NCBI GenBank assembly: GCA_964023205.1
Contig: OZ026835.1
Coordinates: 8,452,414 to 8,516,413, forward strand
Reading direction: 5' to 3'
Origin: Lutraria lutraria
Lineage: Eukaryota > Mollusca > Bivalvia > Venerida > Mactridae
DNA: 64,000 bases
The position numbers and the translations under genes were made by a program. The notes under the pieces are model-generated. The model was not told the origin of the DNA and did no database searches. It worked only from the letters and a program-made list of their open reading frames with translations. Positions 47,332 to 60,225 of the stretch are shown piece after piece (position 1 is the first letter of the stretch; every line of letters begins with the position of its first letter).

Positions 47332-50300
47332 TATATGAAACTGGTCCATTCAAATAATGAACATTATACGGACACTTAATATACAATACGTATTGGCATC
47401 CTTTAACCAATGTATTAAGAACATATAAGGACAAGCTTTGCAGTATTCTTAGTTCTGACAGAAGTAAAAATATAATGGATGTCTGTTTTTTTTCTGAATC
47501 AACAAATGTACTCGTTACATCATCGTCATTCCCCTCAATTCTATCAAACAGCGGGCTGATGGACAGACGCGCAAATGGACAATGGACACATCCATTTGAA
47601 ATGCAAGAAATTGACACGGTCGCCTTAAACCCATATTCAATGTCTTTCTGCAAATCATTATATGATAATGCTGACAGTTAAGCTGTTTCCTGTCATTCGG
47701 TTAGAAATCATGATGGAATCAATACAGTTACAGCCGAATGATAGAATAAACTGCAGACTAATACTAAGACAGGTAGAATTACAAAACTCAAACACAGCCT
47801 GACACGGACGCATGAACTAACGGACAGACGAATGAACAAACGCTTTAATATTTAACCTAGATACTGACAGTTGGTTACTCTTGTTCCGTGTCCGAGATGT
47901 GTGTATGTTGCAATCGTGCATGGGAGAAATCGCTGAGGCTCAATTGGAAAACTACAATGAAATTGCATGTATCACGGTACGGATGGTAACTGATACATGT
48001 AATGGATAACTTTATCCTGTTTATTCCCCTTTGGTGTAGAACTAAGATTAATCTTGAAAATCATGACGTGATGTTAATGTCTGTTGCAAACGTAGAAGCA
48101 TACAAGCATCGTTTTGAGGAAACACAAGATTATTCGTTTTAAATGTTCAGGAACAGCTGGTATCTTCGCGAATAATATACAAAATATATTCACTTAGAAT
48201 CCTGGTTTAATTGCTTATTAAATGTTTACTTTTTTATTATGCAACCTTTTTGATACTTAAAATAATGTCAATGAAAACAATGGTAATATTCATAGTTTCT
48301 CGCATAATGATAAAAATTTAATTTAATATTAGTACACTGTACTTTCATTTGAAACTTTTCGTCGGGAAACAGTCGTAATTATACAGGATATGCCCAGACT
48401 GACCACAAAAGCAAAATTGTTCCAGTTGACTTGTATGTCTGTCTTGTGTGTTCCAAACAATCTCGAAAAAGAATGGAATCTAATTCGGTCCTAATTGGAA
48501 CGTGCATTATGCAATACCTGTATGAAGAAGTGAATTCCGAAAATAACCACATACAAAAAGTCCATCATCACAAAATACAAAATTAATGTACCAACCGACC
48601 CCCAGCTCACCAAGCACACAAACAATTATATACATGTACAAAGAATATGAAATAAAACACACTATCCACAACGGCGACCGGCTAGGCATTGTCTGCTGGG
48701 CTGTAATTCTGAAAGAAAACAACCGTAAACTATCATGCAACAAGATGGTTTGAAGAACAACAAAAGTATCTATTTAAATAGACAGAACATCGAAATGTCA
48801 TTATCACTTCTAAATATAGATCAAATTGAAATCGTATACTGGGATCTACGTCAGAGCCCTCGTAGAATGTGTCACCAAAGTGAATAATCATGTATTCACA
48901 CGGACGTATATATAGAACTGTAAACAAAATGACGTAGCTTCTATTGACAGACACGTGACGTTGAAAACAAACAGAAAGCAATGTAATTCATTAATTAACC
49001 AATAAGTAAGCTGAAACTCAATCTTAATGTAATTCATCATATAATCAAATAAATGGCAGCTACGAGTAGTTCTGGCGACCCGGTGTTAACGGACATGCCT
49101 AGCTGGAGGTTAAAATTGCACCATGACTACCCAGAGACGAGCGTACGGACTAGGACATCTGCAATCTTAAGTTGAACAGACCCCATTCAATCATGGGCCT
49201 GCTTTTGGTATGTAGTAAAATCGCCCTTGTAATCTTATATAATATTACACGGTCTATGATTTAGCAAAGATGATAACAGTTTGGCACTTATATATTTTAT
49301 GTATACCAAAGACCTAAACTATACTTTGTGTATACATTTAGTAGTCCTCTGTACAGCTGACAGATCAAGCAGTTTATTTAAGCGGACTTAACAATGACTA
49401 TCTGCATTATTTGAACATTATCTTAATTACTAAGAATTGTCAAAATATTGCCAATTTAAAGTTGCTATTGTTTGAAAAGTTCAATTGGTCTTTTGTAATT
49501 GATTGTCAATAAATTGACAAGGGTTAATTAAAACGGTTAATTAAAAATGCTTTTACGCAACTAATTAACTGGCTTATTTGTAATCAATTATTGCATTATA
49601 GCGGCACTGGGAGCAACAAATTTCAATTAAATTGTACTTTAAAATTTGAAAAAGTCATTATATTGATTACACGAAAATGGAAATGACGTGGATTGTGAGT
49701 ACCATATATGGAAAATATCTATTTGTGATCATAAACCACTTAATTGATTGTTGTAGCTATCGTAATCATATTTGGACCTAATTGTAGTAGTACATGTTTT
49801 TTTTAGTTAACAATTACATATAGTTGTGAAGGTGGTATTTACAAACATGTATGGTTTCGTGGTGTTATAGGTTTTCGTGGTATGTTATGCGTTGCAATGT
49901 TTTCATCTGCACATGTGCGTTATTCCAGAAATTTGTAAACAAATCGTTAGCCTGGATTACCTGCCCCTTACACTACGTGATTACGTAGCATAGTACGACG
50001 GGAACCAGACTAACAAATCGTCTGACCACATTGATGTTTCGTTAATACCACGAAAACTGGTTATACCATCCTACCCGAATATTGGACGTGGAGAATTTAT
50101 TTTTAAAGGTGTAAACACGATATTCTGTATCTACTGTTACAAGAAATTTTAACTAACTGTCGTCAAATGTTCTTATTTTTGTCAAACAGGAAGCTGATTA
50201 GCAACAATACGCTGTCTCGTAATGAGTATAGTGTAATGGTGCCATAACTTAAGAACACGTAATAGCTCAACGAAAATCATTACGGATGATGATCTCTGTT

Positions 50301-50397
50301 TAACCACGTTGTTGCTAATTATGGGACTATTCAAGTCTTCTATTTGTCGCTAGTTTGTATTGGAGCTGGAGTTTGATATGCAACAACAACCAGTGTC
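47332..50397. other. Intergenic, no gene seen
   Basis: No coding exon recognised. At 49,945-50,015 CCTGGATTACCTGCC..GACGGGAACCAG belongs to the loosely related CGGGAACCAG group of dispersed fragments. Confidence 0.45.
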
Positions 50398-50515
50398 ATA
50401 TGGCAATTTTTTCCAGATGGAGGGAGGATGACCTCAGGGGTACATCTGGGTAGATCCATATACCTTCCATAAGCTAGATGGACAGCCTCCTCATGAAGTA
50501 TTTTGAGAGCTGCTA
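50398..50515 (+). repeat. Bivalve-type dispersed repeat
   Basis: The order TTTTTTCCAGATGGAGGGAG, GACCTCAGG, ACATCTGGGTAGATCCATA, ACCTTCCATAAGCTAGATGG and CAGCCTCCTCATGAAG matches, from memory, a repeat seen widely in bivalve genomes. It is diverged here. Not verified by search. Confidence 0.45.
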
Positions 50516-51299
50516 TTTATAGTTTGTCTTTTTTTATGAGTGACCAAAAACTATGGATGACCAAAGGGTTTGGCTGGAAGGGCAATGATCATGAGTAAGT
50601 TAGTAAATGTACCTTTAACATCAGCAGCACATCAACAAAATATCAGTGTACAGGATTATCATAGTGTCTCCCAGCTCAACTCTCTTAAAGTTCAAATAGG
50701 ACTAGAGCCTCACTGATTGGTCAATTATAATACTGAACTGGAGAATCAACCAATCAAAACCTAGCTTTAGTTTTCAGACTCAGGTTATCAAATATTGGAC
50801 TTGATTCATTGTCAAAAGAAAACAAACCCAGAAATATTGCATCACAAACCTATTTATTGTGACATTAAATATCATTATAACAGTGATATACTTAATATCA
50901 ATAATAATGACATCACAAACATATCTTACTATACTGACACAGTACAATCATAGAGTATGGTATAACATATAAGCATTAATGTTATATTGAGTAAGTACAC
51001 GACATATTACAACCAGTATACATGTATACAAATTGAATAAAAAAAATTCTCTAAAATCAAAAATTATATTCATACATATACAAACATACTACAACATTTG
51101 TGAGGGACTTGGTTACCAAGGTTACTATTCCAAAGCCTCCCAGTACCATCAGCAAGATGCAAAAAGGAACCATAATAAGCCCTCTGCATCTTAGATAAAA
51201 GTAAACAAAATACAAATGTATATATACCGGTATATATCATAACATCACATACATTCAATATATTAAAACTTCTATTAACCCTTTAATATTAATTTCTAC

Positions 51300-51335
51300 C
51301 TGGGACCAATATACACAGGTGTATATTGGTCCCAG
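51300..51335. repeat. Perfect 36-bp palindrome
   Basis: CTGGGACCAATATACAC and GTGTATATTGGTCCCAG are exact complements with only AG between them. It lies about 200 bp before the 30-bp satellite. Confidence 0.95.
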
Positions 51336-51520
51336 TTTCTACAAATCACCCAGAACCAAGATATCAACTTCTCACACCCACAGGTCCTAGTATCAAATTT
51401 GTTAACACATCGTATCTAATCTCCTAATATCTCAGGACACTGTGTTGAATCTCATAAAACTATTAAAAAGGACCCTGGTATTAAATCTCAAAGACTTATG
51501 GACCCTGAAATAATAATAAA

Positions 51521-52395
51521 AACCCTTACTCACAGGACCCTGTATTAATTATATAAAATCCACATGATATACATATTAATTCTACGAAACTGCAGGATCC
51601 AGTACTAAATATATAGAACTCACAGGACATTTTACCAATTGTATAAAACTCACAGGATCCAGTACTAATTATATAAAACTCACAGGATCCAGTACTAAAT
51701 ATATTAAACTCACAGGATCCAGTACTAAATATATAAAGCTCACAGGATCCAGTACAAATGATGTAAAACTCACAGGATCTGGTATCAATTATATAAAACT
51801 CACAGGATCCAGTATCAATTATATAAAACTCACAGGATCCAGTATCAATTATATAAAACTCACAGGATCCAGTATCAATTATATAAAACTCACAGGATCC
51901 AGTATCAATTATATAAAACTCACAGGATCCAGTATCAATTATATAAAACTCGCAGGATCCAGTATCAATTATATAAAACTCACAGGATCCAGTACTTAAT
52001 ATATAAAGTTCACAGGATCCAGTATCAATTATATAAAACTCGCAGGATCCAGTATCAATTATATAAAACTCACAGGATCCAGTATCAATTATATAAAACT
52101 CACAGGATCCAGTATCAATTATATAAAACTCGCAGGATCCAGTATCAATTATATAAAACTCGCAGGATCCAGTATCAATTATATAAAACTCACAGGATCC
52201 AGTATCAATTATATAAAACTCACAGGATCCAGTATCAATTATATAAAACTCACAGGATCCAGTACTAAATATATAAAGTTCACAGGATCCAGTACAAATG
52301 ATGTAAAATTCACAGGATCTGGTATCAATTATATAAAAAAACTCACAGGATACAGATTCTGTATCAAATCTCATAAAATTGTAGGACACTGTATC
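51521..52395. repeat. 30-bp satellite, about 28 copies, GGATCC in each
   Basis: The unit ACTCACAGGATCCAGTATCA + ATTATATAAA repeats every 30 bp. Central copies are nearly identical; both edges are diverged, and related words extend back to about 51,360. Because 30 is divisible by three and the unit lacks stops in one frame, the minus strand has an open frame of 287 codons coding for repeated GSCEFYIIDT. There is no evidence it is a gene. Confidence 0.97.
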
Positions 52396-54021
52396 ACTTC
52401 ACACTCATCAGAATTATCATAACTGTAAACACAATTATCCTAACAGGAAATACTAATAAATATTTAATTTTGAAATGTGACCACATACTTAAGTAGCTCA
52501 TATCCACAGAGTACTGACAGTACCAGTCAGATTAATACATGTACATGTATATATTAAATAAAACAAGTATTTCAGATAATGAACTAATTACAAGGAATCA
52601 TACCTCACGTTATATTGTATATTACAGGTGTGCCTGAAAGTACAAATCGTGTAGTTTCATTTTTTTTCTTTGATAATCAGCCTGTAAGCTCCATGAAGGC
52701 AGAACCAATTCAGTACAATAAATAGTGCTGCCATACTGTAGTAAAGGGACATAGTAAATCTTATGTTGGCGCTTTATACCATTGGATCAGTCAAGATACT
52801 ATAAGAAATAGTCACATTAAAGAGTAGACAAGAAATGCGGCAATGCCATGTGCATACAACAGGTTTTCAACAGTATATTCAGCGGAAACCATTTTCCAAT
52901 AGTGACCTTGACCTGAGAACCCCCCCCCCAAATATAAACAAAGCTAAGTCTCAAACCACTTTTGTACACACCAAATTTGGCAATAATATGTCAATGTTAG
53001 GTAAAGTGATGAAATGAAAGCAAATCATTTAAAATCTTTGTCTGGCAGATCAAATAATTAAATTTTCATTGAAAACTGGATTAACATGTGACTGGAAACA
53101 TCTTGCTCTACAGTTAACTTTATGTCTTAGAATGACATGGGGGTTTATATTAGCATTTAGTACAACAGACATAAACAACGGTCTTCATAAGGAACATAAG
53201 AAAACCACAGGGAGTAGCAACAATCCTGTGATAGTAAAACCCACTTATATAACAACACAGGGGGTCGTATTATGACCTATCTTTAAACTGTTATTTTTAT
53301 CATTTTCGGTAAAATTTTGTTGAAAATGGATGTTTAAAATCATAAGGGCAAAGTTTTTCTATCACAGGTGCAGGGGGGGGGGGGTAGAGAAATATACAAA
53401 CTGGAATTCAGATTATCGTAGACATACAAAACTATCAGATTCAACTGCTTTAAATGAGCCGCTGCAATAATTATTGATGAATAATTATGACACATAAGCA
53501 TAAAAGGCAAAAAAGAACCCCTGGCTTCCACTAACATCCCTAAGAAAGTATCAGGCAGGCACTGGTAGGTCAGTTGATTTTAATTGTAAATACTTTTTTT
53601 AGTTCAGAGATTTTGTTCATATGAAGATGAAAATGGCAGCAACAGAAATAATAACTTCAATGTGACAAGTCGAGGGCTGACAGACAGAAAGGGCAGTCAG
53701 GAAAGTGGAAACCGGAAGCTATTTTTTAATGCTTATAATGAAATAAAATTTAGATGCAACTGCAAAATTTAATAAATGACAGTTCAATTGCACTAAATCC
53801 TGAAAATGTATACATGAACTAAAAATTAAATAATGAATGATTGTGTAAAAATCAAACCAAGGAGGTAGATATTGATGGTCATAAAGGTTTGTATAAAGAA
53901 ATGTAACTATGACAGCTTGTAATATTTAAAAACTATGGTAACCTAGTAATGCCATCGTGTATTTGAACTTTTCAAAATATTTCAAAAATTGGAAGATACA
54001 ATCTGTAACATACAAATAAAC
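52396..54021. other. Intergenic, no gene seen
   Basis: Contains a C run at 52,920-52,929 and a G run at 53,371-53,384. Open frames are below 70 codons and not protein-like. Confidence 0.45.
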
Positions 54022-54460
54022 AAGAGGGCTAAGTTGGCCTTATATCACTCACATGAGAATCAATGTTTGCTGAAGAATACACTGTTTTGAGCCTGTGTCA
54101 TGAGGTCTGTTGTTATCAAGGTTTTCCTAAAATTTTACTAAGTGACCTAGTTTTTTTACCCCAGATGCTCCACATTGTCCCAGATATCATTAAGATAAAC
54201 ATTCTGACAAAGTTTGGTGAAAATCTAATCAAAACTGTGACCTGGAGTGTTCAAAAGGTTTTCATTTAATTTGACCTATTGACCTTATTCTTGAACCCAA
54301 ATGACCCGTTCTCACCTAGTTTTATGGTGATCCGACTAAAAATGTGGCCTCTATCATGTTCAGAAGGAACAAGACACTGCACGCACAATGTATGATGACA
54401 GACAAAAACTGATCATTAAAGCTCATCAAAGCACATTGCACTCGTGTGATCTAAAAATCC
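54022..54460 (+). repeat. Bivalve-type dispersed repeat (CAAGAGGGC...)
   Basis: CAAGAGGGCTAAGTTGGCCT, TATATCACTCACATGAG, GTTTGGTGAAAATCTAATCA, TGTGACCTGGAGTGTTCA, ACAGACAAAAACTGATCA and GCTCATCAAAGCACATTGC occur in the order that I recall for a very abundant bivalve repeat. The 68-codon frame inside is part of the repeat. Confidence 0.55.
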
Positions 54461-54484
54461 TTTGCATGCAATAACAAAGTAAAC

Positions 54485-54650
54485 ATTTGAATCTCTGACT
54501 AGTAATCACTAGCCCCTCTCTTTTGTGAGCTTGATTCCCACCAGTCTTGGGACCTAATTTCACATGTAAGGAAACTGTCCAATTAGCTTACAGATGGCAT
54601 GTGGTACTACCCAAGTGTGAGCCTGGGGACTTCCTACATCATTAAAGCTA
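54485..54650 (-). repeat. Probable tRNA-derived SINE, reverse orientation
   Basis: TCTCTGACTAGTAATCACTA + GCCCCTC is shared exactly with 60,805-60,835. Read on the minus strand it gives GGCTAGTGATTACTAGTCAG, a tRNA-like A-arm to anticodon-arm pattern, with GGTGGGAATCAAGCTC where a B box would be. Confidence 0.45.
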
Positions 54651-55636
54651 GAAAATATACCTAATGACATAGGCTGTTGGTGCGAAGTAAAACCCAGTGA
54701 AAAAAAAGTAAAAATTTTGCAGATTATTGAAAGATGAATACTGAAATATTACAGTAATATCCCTTATGGCATTAACAGGCCTTCCTAGTTTTAAAAAAAT
54801 ATCTAAATATATTTTGGAAAAATTACATTCTGGAAATAATTGTATCACCAAATTATAAATTTTATTCATAAATCAATTTTACATGTATGAATATTTTTTG
54901 AGGATTCAACAAAAAATAATCGTAAATTTTGGTAAACAATAATTATACAGTCTTTCGTCACTCATTTGATATGTCTGGACTTTGAACTGATTGTCATTTT
55001 AGATCTGAATCTCAATTTGATAAAATAAATAAGCACAGTCACCCTAAAGAATGGTTGTTTTACATTTACACACTCAATTTGTTTAAAAATTCCAAGAAAC
55101 AATCATTTTTAAGGCAATTTTTTAAAAAAAAAATTTCATTCTTTAATTCAGATTTTCGTTTTTCAGAACAAGCAAATAACGTCAACAATATACATGTATA
55201 CAAAAAAAATCCTGTATACCAACCAATCCACAGTAAAAACTTGAATGGGGACTATTTAATGGGGAAACAACAGATTTTTACAGGTGGCCTAATGAGGCAT
55301 ACAAGTTTGACTGAAACTCTGCTTAAATCAGAGACTCTTCCTACTTTAAACAATCTGCAAATAAAAAATGTTATTTATACAATTTCTGGATTAAGATAAA
55401 CAAAAAGTAACAATGGTCTATTGCAATTATAATAAAAAAGTTGTCTCACATGAAATTATTGCTTCAAATAAAAGTGAAAAGTTATTATTTAAATACTATC
55501 TTCAATTTACAACAACTCTATAGTAAAATAATATGAAAATAAACTCAGCAGTTTTAAAAAAATAAAATGAGCAAATAATTGATAAAACTTAAAAAAATAA
55601 AGACATTAATTTTGAATTATTGTGAAAGTACATTTG
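54651..55636. other. Intergenic, no gene seen
   Basis: Extremely AT-rich with A runs. The 114-codon frame at 55,055-55,399 is lysine/asparagine-rich low-complexity translation and is not accepted as a gene. Confidence 0.45.
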
Positions 55637-56200
55637 TATGTCAACATTTAGACATTGATGGTATATTGTGTTCACAGTTTTACATTAATGGTATAAATTT
55701 ATCATTATGTCAACATTCAGATATTGGTGATATATGAACATTCAGACAGTGGTGATGTATTATGTCGACATTCAGACACAGGTTTGAACAGTATGTCAAC
55801 ATTTTGACATAGATGGTATAGTATTTTGACATTCTGACATAGATGGTATAGTATGTCAATATTCTGACACAGGTGGTATAGTATGTCCACATTCTGACAT
55901 AGATAGTGTAGTATTTTGACATTCTGAGATGAGTAGTGTAGTATGTCAACATTCTGACATGGATAGTGTTGTATTTTGACATTCTGACATAAGTAGTGTA
56001 GTATGGCAACATTCTGACATAGGTGGTAACTATGTTGTTATTCCAATGCAGTTGACAATGTATGTTGACATTCTAACATAGATGCTATAGTATGCCAACA
56101 CCCTGACATAAAATGTTGACATTAATTCAGACATAGGTGGGATATTGTGTTGTCATTTGAACATTTAGACATAGATGGAAAGGTATGCCAACATTAATAT
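55637..56200. repeat. Degenerate 30-bp minisatellite
   Basis: The unit GACATAGATGGTATAGTATG + TCAACATTCT recurs at about 30-bp spacing, about 15-18 diverged copies with indels at the edges. It yields a 100-codon minus-strand frame of repeated YYTIYVRM-like peptides, judged an artefact. Confidence 0.85.
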
Positions 56201-56639
56201 GTTAATGATGAAAAAGTACTCAGATAATCTACAAACACAATCATTTAACACATTCATAACCAATGTGAATTTAAATATAAATAATAATAAAGATTAGATT
56301 GTAATAAAATACCGGTTTAAATTGAACACAATAAGATGAACAAGAGCTCAACTATGTAAATAAAAAAGAAACAATTGTACATTAGGCACAATTGTTAAAC
56401 TTGGAATTCTTTGCTAGACAATAATCTTACTTATCATCATATGATTTATAAAATAATCAAATTACTGACACAATGATCCAAAGATCGAGGGCTCAGCGCA
56501 ACACTGTAGTAACTTGTTCTTATTTCAGTACGAGTTACGACCCTGTTGCGCTGAACCCTTGAGATGCAAAAAACTTTCAATATCATAAAGGGGTGAAGGT
56601 CATTAAGCTGAATTTTAGACCAGTCTCATATAGCAGCTG

Positions 56640-56877
56640 GGTCATAAATTCAGCCAATCAGAAGTTTTCATTCCTAGACTGCATTAATTTAGCCAATCAG
56701 ATTCTTTCATTTCTAGACTGCATTAATTCAGCCAATCAGATTCTTTAATTTCTAGACTGCATTAATTCAGCCAATCAGATTCTTTCATTTCTAGACTGCA
56801 TTAATTCAGCCAATCAGATTCTTTCATTTCTAGACTGCATTAATTCAGCCAATCAGAAGCTCTCATTTCTAGACATG
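56640..56877 (+). repeat. 39-bp minisatellite with a CCAAT box in each of 6 copies
   Basis: The unit AGCCAATCAGATTCTTTCAT + TTCTAGACTGCATTAATTC is repeated at exactly 39 bp (AGCCAATCAG at 56,652, 56,691, 56,730, 56,769, 56,808 and 56,847). AGCCAATCAG is a strong NF-Y type CCAAT consensus. Confidence 0.95.
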
Positions 56878-57704
56878 TTCCAACATTAAGAAGTTGCTAG
56901 TTATTCTGACCTCCAAACTGAGAAGTACTGACATTATTATCAGAATTGTAACCATGGAGACATCTAAATGAGCAACACTATTACAAGCTAACAAATCATT
57001 TGATCTAATTGACAAAAAGTAATGTTTAGAAATGAAATATGTTATTGTAGTAATAAGCTTCATAAAGAACATTTCTGACAAAATGCTGAGAAAGTTACAA
57101 AAATAGTAATGTTCTGTTCACAAACTTTTTCATCAACCCTTGATAAATAAAGGAAACTTGTAGTCAAAGTTTATAGCAGGCAATATCAAGATAACTTGAA
57201 CATAATATGCCACTCTAAAATATTGATTACAAATGTAAGTTTAAACACAAAATTTTTACAGTTAAATTTTAAATATGTAAAAAACAACATAAAACTTATA
57301 TTCATTCTGCCAATAAAAATGAAATAAAAATATATGTATGTTAATTGCTATAGAATAGAAATATTAATGTTGCACTAATTAGATATGCAAATATAACAAC
57401 AAAAAATAACTATAGACTTAAACTTCTATATACACAGAAAATAAGACAAACACTTGTTCCTTTCGGTATGTTGCATTTTCAAAAATCAAAATACAGAAAA
57501 ACACAGATATAATGAACTCAAATATAATGAAGCATAGGATACTGTGAAATATATACTTTTCCTTTCTCGACAGAATACTCTTCATTTGAATGTCATATAA
57601 GATACAGTGAAGTAAATATTTTGGGCCCTCTGGAATTCCATATAACCATATCTTATTGAATTTAGTAATGATACAAAAAATATTGCTATGGATTGAAACC
57701 GAAT

Positions 57705-58212
57705 GCCTTTTAATGGGATTCATGACAACATGAATTTCTCTAAAACAGTTCATGAATAGTTCATGAAGTATGAACTACTTTATTAATGGGATTTGTGAAA
57801 TCACAAATTTCTCTTGTTCATGAATAGTTCTTGAAGTATGAACTACTTTTTTGAATGGGATTCATGAAATCATAAATTTCTCTCGAATTGTTCATGAATA
57901 GTTCTTGAAGTATGAACTACTTTTTTGAATGGGATTAATGAAATCACGATTTTCTCTTGAAATGTTCATGAATAGTTCTTGAAGTATGAACTACTTTTTT
58001 GAATGGGATTCATGAAATCATAAATTTCTCTTGAATTGTTCATGAATAGTTCTTGAAGTATGAACTCCTTTTTAATGGGATTCATGAAATCATGAATTTC
58101 TCTTGAACTGTTTATGAATAGTTCTTGAAGTATGAACTCCTTTTTAATGGGATTAATGAAATCACACATTTATCTTGAACAGTTCATGAATAGTTCATGA
58201 AGTATGAACGAC
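57705..58212 (+). repeat. About 74-bp tandem repeat, 7 copies
   Basis: AGTATGAAC occurs at 57,767, 57,835, 57,909, 57,983, 58,057, 58,129 and 58,201, giving steps of 68, 74, 74, 74, 72 and 72. Each unit also contains TTCATGAATAGTTC and AATGGGATTCATGAAATCA, themselves partly palindromic (TTCATGAA). Short minus-strand frames are artefacts. Confidence 0.93.
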
Positions 58213-59667
58213 TATTTGGCAGGGGAAGTTAATCTAGAGCCTCCAGGTATTTACTGTTACTGTGCTCCACTGTATAAAGAACAAGTTTAAGATAATTCAG
58301 CTTTAAAATCAAAGTAATAAACAACTTAACTGAAGAGAAAAGTCAGATACATCATAATCATGTTAATATAAACTTTAACACACTACATCTACAAATAACT
58401 ATACAAATACAAACTTATTATTTTACTTAAAACTTAAATACAACCCTGTGTTGTTGTTGTTAACCATGACACAGAAAAAAAAACATAATATACATATCGT
58501 AAGTACAAGCACACCATTAGGGGCCAATAGGTGTGTAGCCAGCCTGAATGAATTTTATACATATAAGGGAAGGGAGTGCAGGGGGGAGTTAACCGCTACT
58601 GCAGCAGGTCTGGGAATCTTTTCTACATTAGAGCTTTAAACTTGAGCTTTGAGGTGTATTTGAATAGATAAGGGCAACAGAATACATTAATTTGAACCAT
58701 ACGATTACTAGATAATATAATTATGTGTCCAATTTACATTTCTACTACATTGTATTTACTTTTTCTTTCGTGTGTATCCCTGGCTGAGCCCCTTGTTAAC
58801 CCATGTGTTCAATAGATTCAAAAGGACAAACTTAATTCACTACTTTCATGAGATTCACATCTCCAGGACATAATTATTAACCACATGTTCATAAAGACTG
58901 ACTCTTACTTAATCAAACACATAATTGATTTTTTCCATCTATATTTATAATGCAAGTATTAAATGAATTGAAATAAAAATAGAACAGACATTACCATGAC
59001 AACCATACATAGTACACATCATTCCATTCTATTCAAACATAGGTAACTCACAACATAATCATCAATATCTAATTATGGTATAATGACACATAATCTACAA
59101 CAATAAACTTCAGTTTACAATGCCACTGCAGGTTTCCTCTAAAAACTATCAGTTGAGAAACGTTCTGATGCACAAATAGACACACAATTTATATTTTTGG
59201 TAGTTTTCAACTACTTCACATAGATTGGATACAAAAATAACATGTTCCCATCATCCAACATGTTGTCAATATCGTCTTTATCCAATCAACTTCCTCCAAG
59301 TAGGTCACATGACTCTTTGAGAGCCAATCAAAATCTCCCTTCTTCACAATCTGACCTGTCCAGCAAGTCATGTCTGGTGGAATTTATGTAACTGAAGTCA
59401 CACATATCAAGCAGCTAAGTTCATAATCACTGGCCTTTAAAAGGAACGAAATGATTCCAGTTTATCATACAAGTTTATGAACGAAGTGATCCTAAAATTA
59501 GAAATGAGAGATATATTATATTATTTTATCAATTTTCAATCATTGCTATACCAACAGAGAATCTGAAAATTGAACTTAAAAACAGGTTTGCTATGATTAT
59601 CCATTCTGCTGGAAATTTACACTTCTGTCATTTTGATTCCACATGATATGAATTAATTAATTAAACA
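58213..59667. other. Intergenic, no gene seen
   Basis: Unique-looking AT-rich sequence. It could be part of the 3' UTR of the minus-strand arrestin-domain gene ending at 60,226, but no clear minus-strand poly(A) signal position can be assigned. Confidence 0.35.
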
Positions 59668-59895
59668 AGAAGCGTTTGTGAAACACGGATACCCCTGTTA
59701 CCTTGACCTTTAACATACTGATCTCAAAATCAATAGAGGTCATCTACATGTGATGACCAACCAAATCTGAAGAGCTTAGGCCAAATCGTTCTCTAGTTAT
59801 TGGTCAGACTAGGTTTAGTTACAGCGGATGACCTTCTAACCTACCGACATGTGCAAAGCAATACACTCTTTGTCTTAGAAAGGGGGCATAATTAA
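59668..59895 (+). repeat. Bivalve-type dispersed repeat (ACCTTGACCTTTNAC...)
   Basis: AAGAAGCGTTTGTGAAACAC, TTACCTTGACCTTTAACATA, CTCAAAATCAATAGAGGTCA, TCTACATGTGATGACCAACC, ACATGTGCAAAGCAATACAC and AAGGGGGCATAAT follow the order of a repeat I recall as very common in bivalves. A fragment of it is at about 12,897. Confidence 0.65.
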
Positions 59896-60225
59896 TCAAT
59901 TATTTTGCCAGTCTTTCCCAACATGTTAATGCATGATTTTCAACATGAAAGTCCAACTTGTTCTTCATGCAAATTATCATCATTTTGTACCCGACACTAG
60001 AAAAATAGCCATGATCAGAGTTCAATGACCAAAAAAGGTAAAAATACTTTTCACATCTTTTTCTACACTTTTTTGAGAACATAAGGTATGATATCATATT
60101 AATCAAATTTTCAATACTTTGATTTTAACCTAAGAAACTGTAGGTTTGTGCCAAAGACACCTTTTTCTTGCTTAATAAAAGATTACAAAAAAATGATAGC
60201 AAATTTTTACTCGAAACTCACTTGA

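Noticed and set aside
47141..47653. 170-codon minus-strand frame
   Set aside because: Runs through a complete MITE (47,168-47,331), has no recognisable domain and mixed composition.
51526..52389. 287-codon minus-strand open frame
   Set aside because: It is wholly produced by a 30-bp satellite whose period is divisible by three; no start context, domain or exon structure supports a gene.
55055..55399. 114-codon + strand frame
   Set aside because: Lysine/asparagine-rich translation of A-rich DNA with no domain.
55710..56012. 100-codon minus-strand frame of YYTIYVRM repeats
   Set aside because: By-product of the degenerate 30-bp minisatellite.
57966..58169. 67-codon minus-strand frame of repeated EFILQELF
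   Set aside because: By-product of the 74-bp tandem repeat.
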